Of a DNA stretch of 64,000 bases, positions 33,886-41,502 are shown one piece after another (within the stretch, counting starts at the first letter, position 1; each line of letters opens with the position of its first letter). Source of the stretch: Candidatus Ozemibacter sibiricus (GTDB taxonomy: Bacteria; Muiribacteriota; Ozemobacteria; Ozemobacterales; Ozemobacteraceae); contig QOQW01000014.1 of the NCBI GenBank assembly GCA_003327425.1, forward strand, positions 62,001 to 126,000, written 5' to 3'. The position numbers and the translations under genes were made by a program. The notes beneath the pieces are model-generated. The model was not told where the DNA came from, did no database searches, and saw only the letters and a program-made list of their open reading frames with translations.

Positions 33886-33973
33886 TGGCGGCATCAGGGC
33901 GAGCGCGGTGGGATCAGGCAGCGAGGGGCGACGATGGGGAACGCGATCGGCAGTCGGCCGGCGACGCGGGGGC

Positions 33974-34336
33974 TCAGCTGCGGAGCAGGTCGAGGGCGGC
34001 GGCTTCGCTGGGCGCGTGCGGCACCTGGGTCAGGATCTCCATGAAGGTCAGCAGCTCGATCTGGCTCTTGTCGAGGCCGAAGAACACCAGACCGCCGGCG
34101 AAATCGCCGGTCACCCGTTCCATGAGTTCGATCAGCCAGGCCACCCCCGGGCTGGCGATGGCCGGGCAGCGGCTGATGCCCACCGCCAGCCGGATGTGCC
34201 CGCCGCGCAGGAGCGGTTCGGCGACGCGCATCAGTTCTTCCCCGGCTTCCTGGCCCAGGTAGCCCTGGAACCGGATCACGGCGGTATCGGGGGCGACGAT
34301 CGCGGTTTCGATCGAGTGGCGGTTGGCGGACCCCAT
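33974..34336 (-). CDS. STAS-domain protein, probable anti-anti-sigma factor
   Basis: This is a 120-residue single-domain protein with the SpoIIAA/RsbV pattern: a strand TAVIRFQGYL, helix GEELMRVAEPLLRGG, strand RLAVGISRCP, then AIASPGVAWLIELME. The Ser in ASPG (about 62) is where SpoIIAA is phosphorylated (DSSG). The end LTFMEILTQVPHAPSEAAAL is typical of the family. Such proteins are phosphorylated by an anti-sigma kinase and reactivated by SpoIIE/RsbU phosphatases, of which the window has four. No matching HATPase kinase is seen. The ATG has no ribosome site; a TG-C-TACCAT extended -10 lies 10 bases upstream. Confidence 0.78.
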   Translation of the reverse strand: MGSANRHSIETAIVAPDTAVIRFQGYLGQEAGEELMRVAEPLLRGGHIRLAVGISRCPAIASPGVAWLIELMERVTGDFAGGLVFFGLDKSQIELLTFMEILTQVPHAPSEAAALDLLRS

Positions 34337-34598
34337 GGCATCTTCATGGTAGCACAGGTCGGCCCGGCCCTTCGACGGTGTCGAGCGCTGACCTGGCGGC
34401 TGGGCGAAGCAACCGAGGCACCCTCCACGGATCGAGATGGGGCCCGATCGTGGCAGGAGCAGCGCCCCTGAACGAGAGAGGAGAAACTGGTAAGATAGAG
34501 CTGCAGGGGCCAGGCCGGCGTTCTCGGCCCGCGGAATAGGTCAAGCGGGGTGCGCAGAACGCATCGCCCGCCCAACATCGGGACAAGGAGCGCGGAGC

Positions 34599-37163
34599 GT
34601 GCCAGCCAGCGGGGAACAGTTTCTGCAACGAGACCTGGAGGCCCCTTTCCGCTCGTTCCGCTTGATGGCGATCGAGGAGATCATCCGACGCGGCGAGCCC
34701 GAGCCCTGGCTGGCCATCCTCGAAGCTCGGCTGGCGCGCGAAGACGACGAAGAATGCCGGATCGCCCTGGAGCATGCCCTCGGCATTCTCCGCGATCGCC
34801 GCGCGGCCGCCGAGGGCGTGGCGGGTGCGGCGGCCGTCGCGGCGTTCCTCCAATCCTTTCGGGGGGCCGAGGCGGCGCGGCAGGCCAGCCTGCTGGCGTC
34901 AGCGCCACCTTCTCTGCAGCGAGCGCTGGTGCCGCATCTGGCCGAGCTGGTCGCCGCCGCGGCCCATCCGTTGGTGCAGGCCCGGGTGCTGCGCACCTGG
35001 ACGGGCGACTGGCCGGCCGCCGAACTGCCGCTGGCGGTGTCGCTGCTGCGCGCCGACAGCCTCGCCGTGCGGCTGGCGGCCCTGGAACTGCTGGCCCGGC
35101 ACGCCCCCGACCGGTTGTGGCAGAGTCTGCCGCGACTGCTGGTGCATCCCGAGCCGCGGCTGCGGGGACTGGCCATTCGCGGCCTGCTGCGGCTCGATCC
35201 GGCCGAGGCCTTCGACCATCTGGCCGCCCTGTTCCGCAGTGCCGATCCGCAGCATCGACGAGCCGCCCTGCTGGCCAGCGTCCATTTTCCCTTCGACCAG
35301 GTCAAACCGCTGTTCCTCGAGCTGCTGGCCCGCGAGACCGATTCCGACCTGCTCGAGCGCGTTCTGCTGATCGTCCGCAACAACCCCGATCCCGACCTGC
35401 CGTTCCAGATCCTCGAACTGGCCGATGAAGATGAATCCCGGCGGATCCGGTACCTGCAGCCGCTGGTGCTCGATCTCACCCAGGCGCTCGCCGCCTCCGG
35501 GCTGCTGCCGGGCGACGAAGCCGATTTCCGTCGCCGCTTGCAGGAGCATGCCGAGGATCGAGCGGCGCGGCGCTGGGTGCATCGCTTCCTGACCACCCTC
35601 GACGATCGCGAGCCCGAAGAGAACGAGGTGCTGATCGAGGCCGCCGCCCGCTCGCCAGTGGTGGCTCGCCACCTCGCCGCCGCCCCCGCCTGGGACCTGC
35701 CGCCCGCGGCCCGCACCTGGCTCGCGCATTGGCTGAACCCAGACCGGCCGGGAAGCCCCGCCCCCGGCGGCCAGGCAACGCCTACCACCGCCCCGCCCTT
35801 GACCGGTGAGCCGCCCGTGACCGCTGCCGCGACGACCGTCGCCGTTTCGCCACTGGCCGCTCCGCTGCCGGTCGATCGTCCTGCATCGGAGCCTGCCGCA
35901 TCGGCCGCTTCGCCAGAAACGGCGGCCGGCCTTCGCTCGGCCGGGGCCGCGCCTGGAGCGAGGCCCGCGACCGACCCTGCGATCTCGGGCCTGATCCGCT
36001 GGCTGGCCGCCCTCGATGCCGACGGGGTCGCGGCTCGCGTCGACGATCTGCGCCGTCGTCTGCAGGCGGCCGACACCCCGCCCGCCGTGCTGGCGGTCGC
36101 CTTGCGCACCCTGCGGCGGACCGGCTCGACCGGTTTCCTGGCCGAAGCCGAGGCCCTGCTGGGGCATGCCGACCCCCGGGTGGTGGGGGCGGCGCTCGAA
36201 TACCTCGGGGCCTTCAGCCCTGAGCGGCTGGCCCTGTCGCTGGGCCGCTTCCTCAAAGCGAAGCGGCCCGCCGTGCGCCGGGCGGCGCTCAAGGCCCTGC
36301 GTGCCCTCGACCAGACGCAGGCGCTGTCGGCGCTGCGGATGATGATCGAAGGGACGGCCGCCCAGCAGAAGATGGGTCTGGAGTGCCTGATCCATTTCGA
36401 GTTCGCGGTGGTGCGCGACCTTGTCGGCACGTTGATCCGACGCGGAGCCACCGACGAGATCCGGCGTGGGGCCTGGCTGCTGCTCGCCAACAACCCCGGT
36501 CCCGAGAACTTCCCGCTGCTGTTCGCCCTGCGACAGGAATTCTCAGCCGGAGGGGCCGATCTCACGCAGGCCGCCCAGGCCGAGCGGCTGCTGGCTGAGA
36601 CGTTCGCCTATCTCGACCGGGCGGGGCGCCGGCCGGCGCCCAGCTTCGAGGCACTGCTGGCCCGCCTGCAGCAGGAATGGGAAGCGGCGGAGGCCCGCCG
36701 GCGGGCCGCTCCCAAGCCGTACAGCGCCGCCCGTCTGCACGGGCCGGGCGGCCGCCGCTGGTGGGAACCCTGGCTCGACCTGCTGCGCGGCGATCTCGAT
36801 CCCGAGACCCGACAGCAGCTCGGCCAGAGCTGGCGGCGGCCGGCCCTGGTCGGGCTGGTCATGCTCGGCCTGGCGTGGTTCGGTCTGCTGTCATCGGTGG
36901 AACGCCCGGCCGGCCTGCCTCCCCAAGGCGGCCCGCTGCCGGCGGTGCCGACCCGCCTGCAAGGCGTGGTCGTCGAATCGGCCGCCGACTGGCTGCGGAT
37001 CGCCACTCCCGCCGGGGAAGAGCATCTGGTCATGGCGCCGCCCGGGACCTGGTTTTCCCCGCAACTCCAACAGCGGTCGGTCGCTCTGACCATCTTGCCG
37101 TTCCGCCGCGAGGGGGAACGCGTGGTGCGTAGCACCTTCGTCCGATGGGAGGCTCCCCCATGA
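34599..37163 (+). CDS. HEAT-repeat membrane protein heading a pseudopilin operon
   Basis: This is an 854-residue protein. Residues 1-380 and 470-690 are repeated paired helices with many Leu, Ala and Arg residues (for example ALLASVHFPFDQVKPL and RRAALKALRALDQTQAL), typical of HEAT/PBS-lyase-like repeats. A Pro/Thr/Ala linker (385-470) separates the two blocks. A membrane helix lies at about 748-766, followed by a ~85-residue domain outside the membrane. The GTG start has AAGGAG eight bases upstream. The stop overlaps the first pseudopilin gene by ATGA, and all four genes are coupled this way. A scaffold role for a pilus-like or type II secretion-like assembly is inferred from position only. 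Confidence 0.7.
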   Translation: MPASGEQFLQRDLEAPFRSFRLMAIEEIIRRGEPEPWLAILEARLAREDDEECRIALEHALGILRDRRAAAEGVAGAAAVAAFLQSFRGAEAARQASLLASAPPSLQRALVPHLAELVAAAAHPLVQARVLRTWTGDWPAAELPLAVSLLRADSLAVRLAALELLARHAPDRLWQSLPRLLVHPEPRLRGLAIRGLLRLDPAEAFDHLAALFRSADPQHRRAALLASVHFPFDQVKPLFLELLARETDSDLLERVLLIVRNNPDPDLPFQILELADEDESRRIRYLQPLVLDLTQALAASGLLPGDEADFRRRLQEHAEDRAARRWVHRFLTTLDDREPEENEVLIEAAARSPVVARHLAAAPAWDLPPAARTWLAHWLNPDRPGSPAPGGQATPTTAPPLTGEPPVTAAATTVAVSPLAAPLPVDRPASEPAASAASPETAAGLRSAGAAPGARPATDPAISGLIRWLAALDADGVAARVDDLRRRLQAADTPPAVLAVALRTLRRTGSTGFLAEAEALLGHADPRVVGAALEYLGAFSPERLALSLGRFLKAKRPAVRRAALKALRALDQTQALSALRMMIEGTAAQQKMGLECLIHFEFAVVRDLVGTLIRRGATDEIRRGAWLLLANNPGPENFPLLFALRQEFSAGGADLTQAAQAERLLAETFAYLDRAGRRPAPSFEALLARLQQEWEAAEARRRAAPKPYSAARLHGPGGRRWWEPWLDLLRGDLDPETRQQLGQSWRRPALVGLVMLGLAWFGLLSSVERPAGLPPQGGPLPAVPTRLQGVVVESAADWLRIATPAGEEHLVMAPPGTWFSPQLQQRSVALTILPFRREGERVVRSTFVRWEAPP

Positions 37164-38545
37164 GGTCCCGGCGTCGGGGGTTCGCCCTGCTCATCCTGCT
37201 GGCGCTGGCCGTTCTGGCGGTGGGCTTCGCCTTGATCTACCACCAATGGTCGCGGCATGGCCAGCAGGTGTCCTTCCGGATCGAGCAGGCCGAGACGATG
37301 CGTCTGCTGGCCGAATCGGCCATGGAAGAGGCCTTCGCCTGGTTGCATCGCGAGTGTTCCGACTACCGCAGCGCGACGGCCGCCTGGGTGCGGGAACCCT
37401 CGGCGCCGCCGCTCGCGATTCCCCTGCCGGGGGTCGGGCGCTGGCTGGCGACGAGCCTGCGGGGCGGGCCAACGGTCGAACTGACGGCCGAAGCCCGCCA
37501 CGTCGATCGCCGTACCGAAGACCACGACGGGGCACCGTTCTTCCGCCCCGACGATGGGTCGCCGGGCGAAGCCGTGGGCACGATCGAATGCCGGGTGACG
37601 GCCACCCTCTGGCAGCGCGACCTGCTCACGCGCACGCGGCTCGCCACCGGCCGGCTGCTCCGGCACCATGACGTCTGGGTGGTCAGCATGGTCACGCCGC
37701 GCCTGCCGGATCGCCCGCGCGCCGCCTATGCCCACAATTTCGTGCTCGATTACGTGCTGCTGGTGCGTGACGGGCTCGCCGAGTTCCGCGAGAGCGAGGG
37801 CCGGTCGCTGAACCCGGCCGCCCTCCCCTTCACGATCGATCAAGATGATCTGCCGAGCGAGCGGCGGGGCAGGATCTCCTTCGGTGGCACCGACAGTACG
37901 AAGCCGCCGATCGCGCTGGGCGACCAGGATCCGTTGCCGCGCTTCTTCAACCGGGCCGGGCTGGTCATCGACGGAGCGACGACTGGACCGGCCGGGTTCC
38001 GGCCCTGGGGCCATTTCAGCCTGTGGCATCGCCGGCAGGTCCCTCCCGATGCAGCGATGCTCGAGGGCATCGGCCTGCTCGACCGCCGGCGTCGAGTGCT
38101 GCGGCTGAACGGGATCGTCCATCTGGCGGGCGAACTGGTCGTGGGCGATCCCGAGGCCCCCTGGACGATCGAAGGGCAGGGGGTGCTGATCGCGCCGGCC
38201 ATCACCGTGCGCGGCAGCCTGATCAAAGCCCGGCCCGATGACCTGTGCGTGCTGTTCGCCCGCCGTGGGCCGATCACGGTCGAGACCGAGCGCCGGGTCG
38301 AAGCTGCCCTCGTCGCCGTCAACGACGCCAAGACCGGTTGCGTGCTGGCCCGCCGCGCCCTCGATCTGCGAGGAGCGCTCATCGTCGACCGGTTGGCCAC
38401 CGAGCGTTGGGCCAGCGGGGTGGCTCACCGGCTGGCGTATGATCCGGCCCTGACCTCGCCCGACCGGGCCAGCTATGTCGTCAACCTGTCGCGCTGGATC
38501 AGCTTCCAACGATGGGTGCTGGATGCCCCCGAGGCGGCTCCATGA
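37160..38545 (+). CDS. GspK/PilX-like minor pseudopilin
   Basis: This is a 461-residue protein that begins MRSRRRGFALLILLALAVLAVGF. That is a short basic leader and a Gly-Phe cleavage site, then a hydrophobic helix without the Glu at position +5. The missing Glu5, the AESAMEEAFAWLH segment after the helix and the large C-terminal domain are features of the tip pseudopilin GspK and of PilX-type proteins. The prepilin peptidase would cleave after Gly 7. The ATG overlaps the HEAT gene stop. It probably caps a short pseudopilus with the two following products. Confidence 0.72.
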   Translation: MRSRRRGFALLILLALAVLAVGFALIYHQWSRHGQQVSFRIEQAETMRLLAESAMEEAFAWLHRECSDYRSATAAWVREPSAPPLAIPLPGVGRWLATSLRGGPTVELTAEARHVDRRTEDHDGAPFFRPDDGSPGEAVGTIECRVTATLWQRDLLTRTRLATGRLLRHHDVWVVSMVTPRLPDRPRAAYAHNFVLDYVLLVRDGLAEFRESEGRSLNPAALPFTIDQDDLPSERRGRISFGGTDSTKPPIALGDQDPLPRFFNRAGLVIDGATTGPAGFRPWGHFSLWHRRQVPPDAAMLEGIGLLDRRRRVLRLNGIVHLAGELVVGDPEAPWTIEGQGVLIAPAITVRGSLIKARPDDLCVLFARRGPITVETERRVEAALVAVNDAKTGCVLARRALDLRGALIVDRLATERWASGVAHRLAYDPALTSPDRASYVVNLSRWISFQRWVLDAPEAAP

Positions 38546-39225
38546 GGAAGGAGTCTCTGGCCACCGCCCTGCCCCCCATGCGCCTGGGTGGTCGGCCCTG
38601 CCGCGCTTGCGCTGACCAGGAATGGCAAGGCGTGCGCCGGGTCGGGGCAGAAGGCCAGACAGCGTCGGGCGCGGGCCATGGCCGAGCATCGGCATTCGTC
38701 GGGAAGGTGGGTCTCGCCTGGCGGCTCTGGCCGGCTGGCCGCGCGCGGGGTGGCAAGCGGGGGGGCGCGCCCGGGCACGCCCGCCGCGGCGGGTTCACCC
38801 TGGTCGAAGTGCTGATCTCGATGATGATCCTGTCGCTGGTGCTGCTGGGGGCGCTCGTGATGGTGAGCCGTTCGCGCGTGGGGGCCATGGATGCCTGGTT
38901 CGAGTTCCTCGCCGTCCAATTGGCCCTCGAGCCCATCGAGGTCTTCCGGGGCTTCGGGGCGACCTGGGTCAAAGACTATCGCGCCCATCCGCTGCCTGAA
39001 TTTCCTCTGGGCGTCACCGCCATCGAGCCGAGGCGCGGCGCCCTCCATTGGCCGGCCGATGCCACGCTCTTCGAGCGCGAGATCACCCTGACGCCCGTCG
39101 AGGAGCCGGTGCCCGGAGTGCTGGTCGAAGTGCGGGTGCGCCCGCGCGGGGCCACGCGGGCCCAGGTCTGGCTGCGACGCGAGGAGGTGGTGATGAGCGC
39201 CCTGCTGGTGGAGCAACCGCGATGA
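38542..39225 (+). CDS. GspI/PilV-like minor pseudopilin with a very long leader
   Basis: This is a 227-residue protein if read from the coupled ATG. The type IV prepilin segment GGFTLVEVLISMMILSLVLL, with Glu at +5, stands at about 83-102. Prepilin leaders are normally 5-30 residues; here about 84 precede the cleavage site and are rich in Arg, Gly and Cys. A downstream in-frame GTG could be the actual start. The C-terminal part is small, as in GspI. Its coupling to GspK-like and GspJ-like genes matches the K-I-J tip complex of type II secretion, though gene order differs from the usual H-I-J-K. Confidence 0.68.
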   Translation: MRKESLATALPPMRLGGRPCRACADQEWQGVRRVGAEGQTASGAGHGRASAFVGKVGLAWRLWPAGRARGGKRGGAPGHARRGGFTLVEVLISMMILSLVLLGALVMVSRSRVGAMDAWFEFLAVQLALEPIEVFRGFGATWVKDYRAHPLPEFPLGVTAIEPRRGALHWPADATLFEREITLTPVEEPVPGVLVEVRVRPRGATRAQVWLRREEVVMSALLVEQPR

Positions 39226-40031
39226 GACGCGACCCCGCCGTGGCCTCGTCCATCCCTCGCTGGGCCTCCCGGTCGCGCCGGGGACGCCCGACCGACGGGT
39301 ATTCCCTCGTCGAGGTCCTGATCGCCGTGACCCTGGCCACCCTGCTGCTGGCGGTGGCGTGGCGGGTGCTGCGGGCCAGCCTCGACCATTCGCTGCTTGG
39401 CATTCAGCAGGTCGATCTGACCCTCGAGGCACGGCGGGTCATCCAGCAGATCCACCAGGATCTGAAAATGTCCTGCTTCGAGCGGGGGCCGGCGGGGTTC
39501 GCCCAGGAGTTCGCCCGTCTGGTGCAGGTGCGTCCAGGCTCCGGTCCCAACCCGCTCGAGGGCATGACCTGGTCGTTCCTGCGGTTTCCGCACGAGGGGG
39601 ACGTGGCCGACGTCTGCTCGACCGGCACGCGCGCCGGCTCGGCCCCGCGGTTCGCCGTGCGGGTCACCTATCGGCTGCAGGCCGATGCCGCGCGGCGCAG
39701 CCCCTTCTGGCAACTGGTCCGCGTCGAAGAACCGCCCGCGGGCTTGCCGGGGAGGCGGACCCGCACGCAGATACTCTCTTCCCAGGTGAATTTCCTGGCC
39801 ATCCGGCCAGTCGAGCTGGGAACCGAGGCCACCGGCCAACTGGCCTGCTTCCACGTCACGCTGCAGGTGGGGAAACCGGTGGCTGGCGCCGGCTCAGGGG
39901 CAGACGCCGGCCGCGGTTCCCAGATCGTCGACGTCTTCGACGTGGTCTATTCCGAATACTTCAACGCGATCCGGAACCATCCCGGCATGAACTTCGGCTG
40001 GTACGCCCCCATCGTCGGCCCTGCCAACTAG
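39222..40031 (+). CDS. GspJ/PilW-like minor pseudopilin
   Basis: This is a 269-residue protein. A leader of 26 basic residues ends in Gly, then YSLVEVLIAVTLATLLLAVAW carries the Glu at +5. The position +1 residue is Tyr instead of the usual Phe. ARRVIQQIHQDLKM after the helix is typical of GspJ/PilW proteins. The ATG overlaps the stop of the previous gene (ATGA). It is the last gene of the four-gene operon. No secretin, ATPase or major pseudopilin is visible nearby, so the apparatus must be encoded elsewhere. Confidence 0.75.
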   Translation: MRRDPAVASSIPRWASRSRRGRPTDGYSLVEVLIAVTLATLLLAVAWRVLRASLDHSLLGIQQVDLTLEARRVIQQIHQDLKMSCFERGPAGFAQEFARLVQVRPGSGPNPLEGMTWSFLRFPHEGDVADVCSTGTRAGSAPRFAVRVTYRLQADAARRSPFWQLVRVEEPPAGLPGRRTRTQILSSQVNFLAIRPVELGTEATGQLACFHVTLQVGKPVAGAGSGADAGRGSQIVDVFDVVYSEYFNAIRNHPGMNFGWYAPIVGPAN

Positions 40032-40157
40032 CCGAGCCGGCAGCTCACCAGCCTCGGCGCATCGCGCTCCCCGCACGAAGCCGCTGGGCCCTCCGGTGGC
40101 CATCAGGATCTCCGGGGATGTCCAACATCATGGATTGCCAAGGTTTCGGTGTCGCCA

Positions 40158-40225
40158 TTGCCACAAAGTGGCAACAACCATAACCACTTTGCCCACTTGG
40201 TGGAAAAAGATATTTCCACTTTGCC
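40158..40225. repeat. Cluster of CCACTTTG-type motifs and a small palindrome
   Basis: TTGCCACAAAGTGGCAA (40158-40174) is a perfect palindrome with 7-base arms. The 10-mer CCACTTTGCC occurs at 40184-40193 and 40216-40225 in the same direction, 32 bases apart, and the palindrome holds its core inverted (CAAAGTGG, 40164-40171). The cluster lies in a lower-GC intergenic region upstream of the DUF433/DUF5615 pair. It looks like a protein-binding array or the end of a small mobile element. The rest of 40032-40449 has no recognisable gene. Confidence 0.4.
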
Positions 40226-40449
40226 GAGCATGCTCAAGCCGCTGTCGACATCGGACCGAGCGAGCCGGCTGGCCGTCGAGGGCGATCAGCGGCGGAACAT
40301 GATGAGCCGCGGCGTGTCGTTGGTGGAAGAAGCCTTTGGAGGGCTTCGCCGAGCCAAAGCTTGCCGGGCCCTTTCGGGGCCTGCGGGATACCCTATGACA
40401 GGGCGAGTCTTGACAAGGCTGGGGTGGAACCTTGTCTGAGGGATCGATC

Positions 40450-40743
<294 letters not shown>

Positions 40744-40744
<1 letters not shown>

Positions 40745-41100
40745 TGCTCCGGTTCAAAACCGACGAAAACCTTCCCCGCGAAGCCGCCGATCTCCTCCGC
40801 CGGTATGGGCATGAGGTCCAGACCGTTCACGAAGAAGGGTTGGCTGGAGCTTCTGACCGGGTGATAATGGCCGCCAGTTTGCGGGAAAAGCGGATTCTCC
40901 TGACTCTCGATACCGATGTTGCCGATTTGCGCCGGTATCGTCCCCAAGATGCCTGTGGCATTCTCGTCTTCCGACTGAAGAGACATGACAAGCCTGCGTT
41001 GTTGCTGGTTCTGGGAAAACTCATCGAGGTTCTGGCGCGGGAAGATCCGACCGGAAAGCTGTGGATCATCGATGAGCGAAAAATCCGCATCCGCGATTGA
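40744..41100 (+). CDS. DUF5615 (PIN-like) toxin
   Basis: This is a 118-residue protein with FKTDENLPREAADLLRRYGH at its start. The acidic pair D7/E8, the central D in ASDRVIMAASLREKR, and LLTLDTDVADL are the metal-site acidic positions of the DUF5615 PIN-like nuclease family. It is a predicted RNA-cleaving toxin neutralised by the upstream DUF433 protein. The length is usual for the family. No other gene is linked to the pair. Confidence 0.85.
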
Positions 41101-41502
41101 TAGATTCCTCTCCAGCACGATCGAGGCAGTCTTTCGCTGAAACTCCCCAATCGAAAACAGTTCCTTCTCGCCGGTTGGGGCATGGTTGATGGTGGAGTGG
41201 GAGGGACTGCCCGAAAACCGGCCGGTGACCGATGGAATTGTGGCAGGGCAAGCTCGGGGCTGAACGGCGAGGCCCATGAAATGCGAACCCCGCAGGTGGC
41301 ACGATTCCTGCCACGGGTTGGCATCCCTCGCTACCCCATCCCAACTCGATCAGATCATCAAAAACAGAGGAGGCGAATGAACGCCTCGCCTGGCGGTCAG
41401 CACCCTTCCTGGGCACAGCTTTCCGGCCTCGAGTCCGATCTTCCCGGTGGCTCCGGCCTGGGCTGGCTCGAGCTGGGCGAGGAGCCGCGCGCCCGGCAGC
41501 GA
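41101..41502. other. Intergenic region, no gene seen
   Basis: About 400 bases separate the toxin stop from the end of the convergent phosphatase gene. A good GGAGG-type site followed by an ATG exists at 41377, but the frame it opens runs antisense into the phosphatase and gives low-complexity sequence. No strong hairpin with a T run was found. Confidence 0.5.

Noticed and set aside
40325-40395. Possible further copy of the dispersed repeat
   Set aside because: It has similar GGGCC hairpins and a GGCTCGGCGAAGCC segment, but block order and sequence differ too much from copies B and C.
40149-40439. 96-codon frame upstream of the DUF433 gene
   Set aside because: Its codons carry the CCACTTTG repeats and palindrome, and the product has no plausible fold.
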